Part shown: piece after piece, positions 1 through 7,311 of the stretch
Numbering within the stretch: position 1 is the stretch's first letter
How the letters are laid out: each line of letters begins with the position of its first letter
Source of the DNA: Sphingomonadales bacterium
Lineage (GTDB): Bacteria; Pseudomonadota; Alphaproteobacteria; Sphingomonadales; Sphingomonadaceae
Length of the DNA: 13,574 nt
Assembly: GCA_024636595.1 (NCBI GenBank)
Contig: JAGXGT010000124.1
Coordinates: forward strand, 1-13,574
Direction: 5' to 3'
The notes under the pieces: generated by a model
The model's input: only the letters and a program-made list of their open reading frames with translations
What the model was told of the DNA's origin: nothing
The model's database searches: none
Position numbers and translations under genes: made by a program

Positions 1-2607
1 GACAGTCCGGATAGCGGCAATCGCATCTTCGGCCTTGGCGCCTTCGGGACCGCCGCCTTTTCCGCCAACTGCGGCAACCCCGGCCTGAACCAGATCGACC
101 GCGCTGAAACGCTCGGCGAGATCATCGGTCACACCGACCGCAACCGTTGCCCGACCATCATTGACCGCCACTAGCGCGCTCACGCCGCTGGCCAGCTGCT
201 TCTTCGCCTGATCGACCAGTCCGCGCAATTCCTTCGGATTAAGTCCTTGAATAACCTGACCGGTAAAGGCCACATCACCAATGGTTTCCGTTTCCGCCGC
301 TTTGGCGCCACCGCCGTCGCCAGCGAGAGCCAAAGCCTTCTTTGCTTCGGTCAGTTCCCGTTCCAGCTTCTTGCGTTCCTCGACGAGGATCGAGACGCGT
401 TCGACGGCTTCCTCGGGAGACGCCTTGAGCGCCGCGGCAATTGACTTGAGCTTGGCATCGCGATCCGCGAGCCACAGGCGCGCCGCTTCACCAGTAAGCG
501 CTTCGATCCGCCTGACGCCGCTGGCAACTGCCGATTCCGCCACGATCACCATCAGACCAATATCGCCCAGCGCGTGCACGTGCGTGCCGCCGCATAATTC
601 AACGGAATAATCCAGATCAGAGTCTCGGCCCATCGACAGCACCCGGACTTCGTCGCCATATTTTTCGCCGAACAGCGCAAGCGCTCCGGCGGCGACCGCA
701 TCGTCGGGACTCATCAACCGTGTGGTAACCGGACTATTGCCGCGGATCTGCGCATTCACATCAGCCTCGACTGCCTTCAGTTCCGCTTCGGACAAAGCCG
801 CCACATGCGAGAAATCGAACCGCAGGCGGTCCGGGGCGACGAGACTGCCCTTCTGCGTGACATGGTCGCCGAGATGGTGCCGCAGCGCTTTGTGCAGCAA
901 ATGGGTGGCGCTATGATTGGCCCGAAGCGCGGTGCGCCGGTCTCCATCCACTTCGAGATGAACCATATCGCCGACCGAAACGGAACCCGAGCTTATTTCA
1001 ATCTGATGGGCATGGAGCCGTCCCAGCGGCTTTCTCGTGTCGGTCACCGCGGCTTTGAAGCCATCCGCCCCGGAGATTTCACCGGCGTCGCCCATCTGAC
1101 CGCCGCTTTCCCCATAAAAGGGAGTCTGGTTGGTCAGCAGGGTGACGGTATCGCCGTTCTGCGCCGTCTCGATTTCCACGCCGTCTTTGACCAGCGCGAC
1201 AACGACGCCCTCGCCTTCCTCAGAGGTATAGCCGGTAAATTCGGTGCTGCCTTCGCGCTCGGCAATGTCGAACCAGACCGCATCGGAGGCCTGGTCGCCG
1301 GACCCCTTCCAGGCAGCGCGGGCGGCGGCTTTCTGCTCCGCCATCGCCTTGTCAAAACCTTCGCGGTCGACGCCCAGCGACTGCGCGCGCAAAGCGTCTT
1401 CGGTCAGATCATAGGGAAAGCCGAATGTATCATATAGTTTGAAGGCCGTTTCGCCCGGCAAGATATCCCCTTCGTTCATTTCGGAGATTTCCGCGTCGAG
1501 AAGCTTCAGGCCGTTGGCCAGAGTCTGCCGGAAGTTAACCTCTTCGCGCAACAGGGTTTCCTCGATCAGCGGCTTTGCGCGGATCAGTTCCGGAAACGCA
1601 TTGCCCATCTCTCCGGTCAACGACCCGACCATCCGGTGCATCAACGGATCCTGGGCACCGAGCAAATGGGCATGGCGCATCGCCCGGCGCATGATCCGGC
1701 GCAGCACATAGCCGCGGCCTTCGTTCGATGGCAGCACGCCGTCAGCGACGAGGAAGGATGAGGCACGCAGATGATCGGCGATCACCCGGTGGCTGGCCTG
1801 ATTGTCGCCGGTCGTGGCGGTGCCGGTCAGCGACCCGGACTCGGCGATCAGTGCCTTGAACAGGTCTATGTCATAATTGTCGTGTACGCCCTGCATGACC
1901 GCAGCAACCCGCTCGAGCCCCATGCCGGTATCGATTGACTGTTTGGGCAAATCGACGCGGTCGTCGGGGCCGCGCTGGTCATATTGCATGAACACCAGAT
2001 TCCAGATTTCGACAAAGCGATCGCCGTCCTCGTCCGGACTGCCCGGAGGGCCACCGGCAATATGCGGGCCATGGTCGTAAAATATCTCGCTGCACGGGCC
2101 GCAAGGTCCGGTATCGCCCATCGACCAGAAATTGTCGTTTGTCGCGATACGAATGATCCGCTCGTCCGGCAGGCCAGCGATTTTCTTCCACAGGTCGAAA
2201 GCTTCGTCGTCTGTATGAAACACGGTCACTGTCAACCGGTCAGGAGAGATCCCCCAGGTTTTCGTGATCAGGATCCAGGCGTGGACAATCGCCTGCTCCT
2301 TGAAATAGTCACCAAAGGAGAAATTTCCGAGCATTTCAAAGAAGGTATGATGCCGCGCGGTATAGCCGACATTGTCGAGATCATTATGCTTGCCGCCAGC
2401 GCGAACGCATTTCTGGCTAGACGTGGCGGTGGAATAAGAGCTTGTTTCTGCCCCGGTAAAGATATTCTTGAACGGGACCATCCCCGCATTGATGAACATC
2501 AAAGTCGGATCATTATAGGGAATCAGCGGCGCAGAGGGCACGATCTCGTGACCATGTCCGGCAAAATAGTCTAGGAAAGACCGTCTTATATCATTGGTTG
2601 TTTGCAT
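1..2607 (-). CDS. alaS: Alanyl-tRNA synthetase (C-terminal end cut by window edge)
   Basis: Class II alanyl-tRNA synthetase, a cytosolic enzyme that charges tRNA-Ala and clears mischarged Ser and Gly. 869 codons are visible and the frame is still open at base 1. The last residues seen (GGKGGGPEGAKAEDAIAAIR) are the typical extreme C-terminus, so only about 10-20 residues should be missing. The N-terminus MQTTNDIRRSFLDYF is followed by the family signature NDPTLMFINAGM and by AGGKHNDLDNVG. The editing-domain zinc site is intact: H565 and H569 (NHSATHLLH) with C672 and H676 (CGGTH), nearly the same spacing as in E. coli. The ATG at 2607 fits the family N-terminus. I see no Shine-Dalgarno sequence before it, and a candidate promoter lies so close that the mRNA may be leaderless. 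The upstream neighbour is the GST gene, 72 bp away on the same strand. Identity is certain; the exact end is outside the window. Confidence 0.98.
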   Translation of the reverse strand, partial: MQTTNDIRRSFLDYFAGHGHEIVPSAPLIPYNDPTLMFINAGMVPFKNIFTGAETSSYSTATSSQKCVRAGGKHNDLDNVGYTARHHTFFEMLGNFSFGDYFKEQAIVHAWILITKTWGISPDRLTVTVFHTDDEAFDLWKKIAGLPDERIIRIATNDNFWSMGDTGPCGPCSEIFYDHGPHIAGGPPGSPDEDGDRFVEIWNLVFMQYDQRGPDDRVDLPKQSIDTGMGLERVAAVMQGVHDNYDIDLFKALIAESGSLTGTATTGDNQASHRVIADHLRASSFLVADGVLPSNEGRGYVLRRIMRRAMRHAHLLGAQDPLMHRMVGSLTGEMGNAFPELIRAKPLIEETLLREEVNFRQTLANGLKLLDAEISEMNEGDILPGETAFKLYDTFGFPYDLTEDALRAQSLGVDREGFDKAMAEQKAAARAAWKGSGDQASDAVWFDIAEREGSTEFTGYTSEEGEGVVVALVKDGVEIETAQNGDTVTLLTNQTPFYGESGGQMGDAGEISGADGFKAAVTDTRKPLGRLHAHQIEISSGSVSVGDMVHLEVDGDRRTALRANHSATHLLHKALRHHLGDHVTQKGSLVAPDRLRFDFSHVAALSEAELKAVEADVNAQIRGNSPVTTRLMSPDDAVAAGALALFGEKYGDEVRVLSMGRDSDLDYSVELCGGTHVHALGDIGLMVIVAESAVASGVRRIEALTGEAARLWLADRDAKLKSIAAALKASPEEAVERVSILVEERKKLERELTEAKKALALAGDGGGAKAAETETIGDVAFTGQVIQGLNPKELRGLVDQAKKQLASGVSALVAVNDGRATVAVGVTDDLAERFSAVDLVQAGVAAVGGKGGGPEGAKAEDAIAAIRTV

Positions 2608-2613
2608 GAATTG

Positions 2614-2642
2614 GACTTAGGCGAGCGATCTGCCGTTGACAA
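2614..2642 (-). promoter_or_regulatory. Candidate alaS promoter, possibly leaderless
   Basis: On the minus strand a -35-like TTGTCA (2642-2637) and a -10-like TAAGTC (2619-2614) are separated by exactly 17 nt. Transcription starting about 7 nt past the -10 would begin at or next to the A of the alaS ATG at 2607. This fits the missing Shine-Dalgarno sequence. The match to consensus is moderate, so this is an inference. The gene could also be read through from the GST promoter. Confidence 0.4.
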
Positions 2643-2657
2643 TCCTGCATTGCAGGA
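2643..2657. repeat. Short inverted repeat upstream of alaS
   Basis: TCCTGCATTGCAGGA is an odd palindrome with 7-bp arms, located directly upstream of the candidate alaS -35 box. There is no T-run on either side, so it is not an intrinsic terminator. It could be a protein-binding site or a small hairpin in a GST-alaS readthrough transcript. No regulator can be named. Confidence 0.45.
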
Positions 2658-2679
2658 GCGGACAAAATCAGTGGCCTGT

Positions 2680-3306
2680 TCACGCATAGGCGTAGGGCCC
2701 GCCTTTTTCCAAGGCAGCCTGATATTGCGGACGGGCGTGGATGCGCTGCAGAAATGCCATCAAATTCGGATAGCGCTCATCCAGCCCGGCGCGGGACTGA
2801 CAGGCTTCGAGCGGAAAGCTCATCATGATATCGGCAGCGGTCAGTTCGTCACCAGCAAAATAGTCGCGATCGGCCAGTTCGGTTTCAAGCCACACAAGCA
2901 GGTCTGTAACCATCTGGCCAACCGGTTTGCGGGCCGGCAAGCCGAGCAGGCCGAGACGGCCAACCACCAGCAATCCGTATAGCGGCGGCATCATCGATCC
3001 CTCCGCGAAGTGCAGATATTGGGTATAGAGGCGAGCGCCCTTGGCGTCTTTCGGAGCGCCCAGTTTGCCGCCCGCCTTCTCGACCAGATATTCGGCTATG
3101 GCGGCGGTCTCGATAATCACCTCGCCACCGTCCACGATCATCGGCGACTTGCCGAGCGGGTGAATGGCTTTGAGAGCGTCCGGCGCTTTCTGGGTCTTGG
3201 GATGGCGCTCGTAGCGCTTGATTTCATAAGGCAGTCCCAGCTCCTCAAGCAGCCAGATGATCCGCTGCGAACGGCTGTTTTCGAGATGATGGACGATGAT
3301 GGTCAT
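2680..3306 (-). CDS. Glutathione S-transferase family protein
   Basis: A 208-residue cytosolic GST of normal length. The N-terminal thioredoxin fold occupies about residues 1-80. It contains the active-site loop ENSRSQRIIWLLEELG (S11/S13 are candidates for activating the glutathione thiol), the cis-proline P55 in LGKSPMIVDG, and the gamma-glutamyl-binding pair E66-T67 in IETAAIAEYL. The all-helical C-terminal domain (about 90-205) includes the usual N-capping motif region LTAADIMMSFPLE. The family conjugates or reduces electrophiles with glutathione; the substrate cannot be read from sequence. The start ATG at 3306 has a purine-rich GGAAGG about 11 nt upstream. The gene sits alone between recA and alaS, and a 10-bp-period direct repeat in its upstream region may be an operator. 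The fold is certain; the subclass is not assigned. Confidence 0.93.
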   Translation of the reverse strand: MTIIVHHLENSRSQRIIWLLEELGLPYEIKRYERHPKTQKAPDALKAIHPLGKSPMIVDGGEVIIETAAIAEYLVEKAGGKLGAPKDAKGARLYTQYLHFAEGSMMPPLYGLLVVGRLGLLGLPARKPVGQMVTDLLVWLETELADRDYFAGDELTAADIMMSFPLEACQSRAGLDERYPNLMAFLQRIHARPQYQAALEKGGPYAYA

Positions 3307-3330
3307 TGCTATATTGGCCTTCCGAAAAGT

Positions 3331-3348
3331 TCAAAGTTCGTCAAAGTT
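3331..3348. repeat. Tandem direct repeat upstream of the GST gene
   Basis: The octamer TCAAAGTT occurs at 3331-3338 and again at 3341-3348, exactly 10 bp apart and so on the same helical face. It lies 25-42 bp upstream of the GST start. This arrangement suits a regulator binding as a dimer on direct repeats, but no factor is recognised and chance is possible. A TTGACA at 3384-3379 could serve as a -35 box, but no good -10 box lies at the right distance. Confidence 0.35.
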
Positions 3349-3430
3349 AGGGCCAACGAAGCGTTTTAAACGGCCAAATGTCAATCTTTTCCAACATTTG
3401 ACCGGCACACGTTGATTAAAAATGGCAAAT

Positions 3431-3473
3431 AAAAATGGGCCGTCCTGCCAGTCGGGGGACAGAAGGACGGCCC
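3431..3473 (-). terminator. Strong intrinsic terminator between recA and the GST gene
   Basis: Read on the minus strand, GGGCCGTCCT (3473-3464) and AGGACGGCCC (3446-3437) form a perfect 10-bp GC-rich stem around a 17-nt loop. ATTTTT (3436-3431) follows immediately, giving the classical U-tract. It stops minus-strand transcription before the GST gene. It lies about 165 bp past the recA stop, which is far for a simple recA terminator, and it may be the 3' end of an independent small RNA. Confidence 0.9.
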
Positions 3474-3511
3474 TATGCCATGGATCGCCTCGGGGGAGAG
3501 TGATCCGGCAA
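3431..3511 (-). ncRNA. Candidate small RNA with two C-rich hairpin loops
   Basis: The recA-GST gap holds no credible protein gene but does hold an ordered RNA-like structure on the minus strand. The first hairpin (3506-3482) pairs GGATC with GATCC and, inside that, CTC with GAG, leaving a UCCCCC loop. The second hairpin is the terminator (3473-3437), whose loop also carries UCCCCC, here flanked by a pairing GUC/GAC. A possible promoter (TTGCAC, 17 nt, TCATTT) would start transcription near 3511, giving an RNA of about 80 nt. C-rich loops that bind G-rich Shine-Dalgarno regions are known in several alphaproteobacterial sRNAs, such as GsrN of Caulobacter. It could instead be only the structured 3' UTR of recA, or an sRNA cut from it. 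No family is recognised. Confidence 0.4.
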
Positions 3512-3517
3512 AACTGT

Positions 3518-3546
3518 AAATGATTGTTTTCATCATTCCAGTGCAA
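3518..3546 (-). promoter_or_regulatory. Weak candidate promoter for the sRNA
   Basis: Minus-strand TTGCAC (3546-3541) and TCATTT (3523-3518) are separated by 17 nt. The -35 is a fair match to consensus (TTG plus the C) and the -10 is poor. It is listed because it is correctly placed to start the hairpin RNA near 3511. Confidence 0.22.
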
Positions 3547-3639
3547 CCGGATTCCGTCGGGCCGCCGAAGACAGGCCTTAATACAGGGGAACCGACATTC
3601 CAGCGATTCCATCCGTCACACTGTTGATGATCAAATCAT

Positions 3640-4722
3640 CTATTCATCATCGTCATTGGCCTTGGGAACGGGACCGTTCATCATTTCCTCGGCCACTTCT
3701 TCCTGTTTGCCGCGAATTTGATTTTCCAGCTTGGCCATCATTTCCGGATTTTCGAGCAAGAAGCGTTTCGAATTCTCGCGGCCCTGCCCGATGCGCACCG
3801 AGTCATAGGAGAACCAGGCGCCCGATTTTTCGACGACACCCGCTTTCACGCCAAGATCGATAATCTCGCCAACCTTGGAAATGCCCTGGCCGTACATGAT
3901 GTCAAACTCGACCTGCTTGAACGGCGGCGCGACCTTGTTCTTGACCACTTTGACGCGGGTAGTGTTGCCAACGATATCATCGCGTTCCTTGATCTGGCCG
4001 GTGCGTCGGATGTCGAGACGGACCGATGCGTAGAATTTCAGCGCATTGCCGCCGGACGTGGTTTCCGGATTGCCGTACATCACACCGATTTTCATGCGGA
4101 TCTGGTTGATGAAGATGACCATGCATTTCGAACGACTGATCGAACCGGTCAGCTTGCGCAGCGCCTGGCTCATCAACCGGGCTTGCAGGCCAACATGGGT
4201 GTCGCCCATCTCGCCTTCGATTTCCGCACGCGGAACCAAAGCGGCGACCGAATCGACAACCAATATGTCGACCGCATTGGAACGTACCAATGTATCTACA
4301 ATCTCCAGCGCTTGCTCACCGGTATCGGGCTGCGAGATGATCAGCTCGTCGGTATCGACGCCCAATGCTTTGGCATAGACAGGGTCCAGCGCATGTTCCG
4401 CGTCAACAAAGGCGGCGGTACCGCCAGCCTTTTGTGCTTCGGCAATGACGTGCAATGGGAGTGTCGTCTTGCCGGAACTTTCCGGTCCGTAAACTTCGAT
4501 CACGCGTCCTTTTGGCAATCCCCCGATGCCAAGCGCAATATCCAGTCCCAGACTGCCGGTGGAAATGGCTTCTATTTCCAGTGCCTTGCGCTGCCCCAGC
4601 TTCATTGCCGAGCCCTTGCCGAAGGCGCGATCGATTTGCGCCAGTGCGGCGTCGAGCGCCTTTTGCCTGTCTGATGAGTTCAATTGATTATCCGATTCTA
4701 CGACTTTTAAATTGCTGGCCAT
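3640..4722 (-). CDS. recA: Recombinase RecA
   Basis: RecA forms ATP-dependent filaments on single-stranded DNA, carries out strand exchange and triggers LexA self-cleavage in the SOS response. At 360 residues it has full length. Walker A is GPESSGKT (79-86); the catalytic glutamate is E109 in DAEHALD; Walker B is ILVVD (153-157). DNA-binding loop L1 lies near EGEMGD (169-174) and loop L2 near GNPETTSGGNALKFYASVRLDIRR (217-240). The C-terminus is acidic (NDDDE), as usual. The start ATG at 4722 has a strong AAGGGGA 7 nt upstream. P89, in TTLPLHVIAEA just after Walker A, replaces the Ala or Thr normally seen there (E. coli position 76). RecA is its own transcription unit: an SOS operator and promoter lie upstream and a terminator downstream. 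Identity is certain. Confidence 0.99.
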   Translation of the reverse strand: MASNLKVVESDNQLNSSDRQKALDAALAQIDRAFGKGSAMKLGQRKALEIEAISTGSLGLDIALGIGGLPKGRVIEVYGPESSGKTTLPLHVIAEAQKAGGTAAFVDAEHALDPVYAKALGVDTDELIISQPDTGEQALEIVDTLVRSNAVDILVVDSVAALVPRAEIEGEMGDTHVGLQARLMSQALRKLTGSISRSKCMVIFINQIRMKIGVMYGNPETTSGGNALKFYASVRLDIRRTGQIKERDDIVGNTTRVKVVKNKVAPPFKQVEFDIMYGQGISKVGEIIDLGVKAGVVEKSGAWFSYDSVRIGQGRENSKRFLLENPEMMAKLENQIRGKQEEVAEEMMNGPVPKANDDDE

Positions 4723-4774
4723 TTGCCTGTCCCCTTCGCTAAATGTTTAAGTAGCATCAATCAATGATTGTCAT

Positions 4775-4812
4775 GATGTACCTTATTTGTTCTTATAGAA
4801 CAAGAGGGGAAC
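4775..4812 (-). promoter_or_regulatory. recA promoter with LexA-type SOS box
   Basis: The alphaproteobacterial LexA operator GAAC-N7-GAAC (GTTC-N7-GTTC on the coding strand) is matched exactly at 4798-4812 (GAACAAGAGGGGAAC). On the minus strand it overlaps a -35-like TTGTTC (4803-4798), which lies 17 nt from a -10-like TACATC (4780-4775), so LexA would block polymerase. A perfect palindrome, TTGTTCT-tat-AGAACAA (4787-4803), shares one GAAC with the box. Two T-tracts at 4818-4822 and 4825-4830 (A-tracts on the coding strand) lie just upstream and could act as an UP element. The roughly 50-nt leader contains a small hairpin (CAATCAATGATTG, 4758-4770). The operator follows the published consensus; the -35/-10 choice is my inference. 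Confidence 0.85.
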
Positions 4813-4869
4813 ATAAATTTTTGATTTTTTGATTATGTCGTTGAATTTTAGTCTGAATGCGGCGCCATG

Positions 4870-7311
4870 CTAGCCTAGCTTGGCATGTTCGGCCAACGTC
4901 TCGCCGACCGCTTCCGCGATTTGAGCTACCGAAAAAGGCTTGGGCAGGAAATTGACCTTGTCGAGATCGATCGACTTGCGCAATTGCTCCTCTGCATAGC
5001 CGGACATGAACAGGATCGGCAGGTCCGGATAATTTTTTCGCACATGCTTCGCCATGGTCGGGCCATCCATATTCGGCATGACGACGTCCGAAACAATCAT
5101 GTCGAACTGCTCGTCCTTCTCTGCCTGAAGGGCGAGCAGAGTGAGAGCTTCCTCGCCTTCGCTGGCCGTCACCACAGTATATCCCTGCCGCGTAAGCGCC
5201 CGCTCTGCGACCGCGCGGACCATATCCTCATCCTCTACCAGCAGGATATTCGCCGTTCCCCATAATTCCTTCTTCGCTGTTGCTTTGACCGGCAGCGAAT
5301 TCAGCGTCGCCCGTTCGGCATCTTCCGCGGTTGGCCGGTGAACCGGGAAATAGATCGAAAAGGTGGTACCTTCGCCGGGTTTGGAATCGGCAAAAATATA
5401 GCCGCCGGACTGTTTGATGATCCCGTAAACCGTCGACAGCCCCAGGCCGGTTCCCTTGCCCACCGATTTGGTCGTGAAAAATGGTTCAAAAATCTTGCCG
5501 ATGACATGCGGCGGAATACCGTTGCCGGAATCTGTAAAGAACAGCGCCGTATAATCGCCGATCGGCAGAATCTCGCTTTTCAGCGCGCGAACATCGGCGG
5601 CCACGATCGCCTGAGTGGAGATCGAAATCTTGCCGCCGCTTGGCATCGCATCCCGCGCGTTGACGCCGAGATTGATAATCACCTGCTCCAATTGTCCCGG
5701 ATCTGCTCGGACCAGGCCGAGATTCCGGCCATGCCGCACTTCCAGCTCGATCGTCTCGTTCAGCAGGCGCTTGAGCAGGTTCGAAACATCGGCGACCACG
5801 TCGGGCAGCTGCAGCACCTGCGGCCGTAAAGTCTGTTGCCGCGAGAAGGCGAGCAATTGCCGGGTCAGCCCCGCCGCGCGGTTGCTGTTATTCTTGACCT
5901 GCTGGATATCATCATAATCACTGTCACCCGGCGCATGGCGCAGCAGCATCAGATCGCAATGGCCGATGATGGCGGTCAGGATATTGTTGAAATCATGGGC
6001 GACGCCGCCGGCGAGCTGGCCGACCGCCTGCATCTTCGTTGCCTGCGCCACCTGGCTTTTCAATTTCGACTCTTCGCTATTGTCGCGGATCGACAACAGC
6101 ACCGCCGCTTCGCCCAATCCGCGAACCCCGGCGATACCGAGCGCGACGGGTTCCTCCCCGCCATTGCGCAGCCGCACCGCCAAGTCTCCAGCGAGCGGCG
6201 GACCGCTCGCATAGCGACGAACGGCGTCGGAAACCGCCGACTTATCATCGCGAATCATCAGGTCGCCGGGATAGAGCGGCTGCTCCTGCGCGCCGATGCC
6301 GGCGGTTTTCGCAAAGGCCTCGTTGAGAAACAGGAAACGTCCGTCCCGGTCCGTCAGCGCCAGCCCCAAGGGCAGCAACGACAGCATCGATTCTACTTGC
6401 TCTAACGCCTTGCCACGCTCGACCATTCCGCCATCATCATCGATCAGCAAGATCAGCGCTGGTCCCTTTTCCTTGTCCCGGTCGAGTGGAATGTGAAATA
6501 GCCGCACCGGCGTCCCGTGCCGCCCCTCGCGTTCGAAAAAGATTGTCCCCTTGTCATCGGAACGCAGAAAGCTGATAAAATTGCGCCCGGGTATATTTGC
6601 ATCGATGCGGCCAGTCGCGCGCAAGGCAAAGGCTTGATTGGAAGCGCGGATTCGTCCTTCGCCGCCGATCACGCTCGCCAAGATCCCGGCTTCCGACAAA
6701 GCGCGACCACCGCCGCCGCTGACCAGACCGATCATATCGTCCAAAATATCCGCCGGAATTTGCGGTATCATCTGCCACAGCAGATATTCATCGCCCTGCC
6801 CGGCCCGGACAACTTTCGCGCTATATTCGGCGACTCCCCGCTTCAGCCCCTCGGCATAACCGCGGCCATCGCGCCAAGCCGTTCGGCCAGCAGTCGCAAG
6901 CAACTCATTGCCTCCAGCCTGTAACGGCAGTTCGGGAGGAACGGCGGCGCCATTGAACCATTTGGTAAAAAGCTCGTTGGCACAGACCAGCCGGCCAGCC
7001 CGGTCGGTAATCGCCAAACCGATCGCCGACTGATCGGCCACCATGCGAGTGACCGCCCAATCTTCAGGCTCTGCATAGTCCTGATCATTAGCGACAGCTG
7101 GAGGACGCAGAAAAAAGGCGGCCCCCGTCAAGCTGATGACGAGAGCGAGAAAAGCGATGATCAGGGTAATATTCTGCACTTGCCAATAAAGCAGCCCGGC
7201 GGAAGCCAACACCGCTACCACAAGCAGCGCCGCACGCGTCCGCACATCGACCTGCGCCTTACGCGTGCTGGGATTGAGCAAACCGGCCTTGTTTTGCGCC
7301 TTACTGGCCAT
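4870..7311 (-). CDS. cckA: Cell-cycle hybrid histidine kinase CckA
   Basis: An 813-residue inner-membrane hybrid kinase. In Caulobacter CckA feeds phosphate through ChpT to CtrA and CpdR, controlling the cell cycle, or motility in some alphaproteobacteria. Two membrane segments lie at about 27-43 and 48-68 with almost no periplasmic loop. PAS-like sensor regions follow at about 85-190, 205-295 and 303-410. The HisKA helix carries H439 in GGVAHDFNN. The ATPase domain has the N-box NLGVNARDAM (547-556), G1 DSGNGIP (594-600), FEPFFTTK (608-615) and GKGTGLGLS (618-626). The receiver domain (about 688-805) has acidic VEDED, phospho-acceptor D742 (SDVVMP), S770 and K791 (LPKPF). All catalytic residues are present, so both kinase and phosphatase activity are expected. 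The start ATG overlaps the DUF2062 gene by 11 nt, suggesting translational coupling. The cckA assignment rests on domain order and strong motif similarity. Confidence 0.93.
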   Translation of the reverse strand: MASKAQNKAGLLNPSTRKAQVDVRTRAALLVVAVLASAGLLYWQVQNITLIIAFLALVISLTGAAFFLRPPAVANDQDYAEPEDWAVTRMVADQSAIGLAITDRAGRLVCANELFTKWFNGAAVPPELPLQAGGNELLATAGRTAWRDGRGYAEGLKRGVAEYSAKVVRAGQGDEYLLWQMIPQIPADILDDMIGLVSGGGGRALSEAGILASVIGGEGRIRASNQAFALRATGRIDANIPGRNFISFLRSDDKGTIFFEREGRHGTPVRLFHIPLDRDKEKGPALILLIDDDGGMVERGKALEQVESMLSLLPLGLALTDRDGRFLFLNEAFAKTAGIGAQEQPLYPGDLMIRDDKSAVSDAVRRYASGPPLAGDLAVRLRNGGEEPVALGIAGVRGLGEAAVLLSIRDNSEESKLKSQVAQATKMQAVGQLAGGVAHDFNNILTAIIGHCDLMLLRHAPGDSDYDDIQQVKNNSNRAAGLTRQLLAFSRQQTLRPQVLQLPDVVADVSNLLKRLLNETIELEVRHGRNLGLVRADPGQLEQVIINLGVNARDAMPSGGKISISTQAIVAADVRALKSEILPIGDYTALFFTDSGNGIPPHVIGKIFEPFFTTKSVGKGTGLGLSTVYGIIKQSGGYIFADSKPGEGTTFSIYFPVHRPTAEDAERATLNSLPVKATAKKELWGTANILLVEDEDMVRAVAERALTRQGYTVVTASEGEEALTLLALQAEKDEQFDMIVSDVVMPNMDGPTMAKHVRKNYPDLPILFMSGYAEEQLRKSIDLDKVNFLPKPFSVAQIAEAVGETLAEHAKLG

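Noticed and set aside
3331..3612. Minus-strand open frame of 93 codons in the recA-GST gap
   Set aside because: Its composition is unlike a protein (many Cys, Trp and Arg, no domain), and it runs through a perfect terminator hairpin. The hairpins explain the region better.
3718..4674. Long plus-strand open frame (318 codons) opposite recA
   Set aside because: It lies wholly antisense to a certain recA gene, has no recognisable domain or ribosome binding site, and is explained by the codon bias of the real gene.
4869..4879. GCTAGCCTAGC palindrome over the cckA stop as a terminator
   Set aside because: The arms are only 5 bp with a 1-nt centre, and no T-run follows in the direction of transcription.
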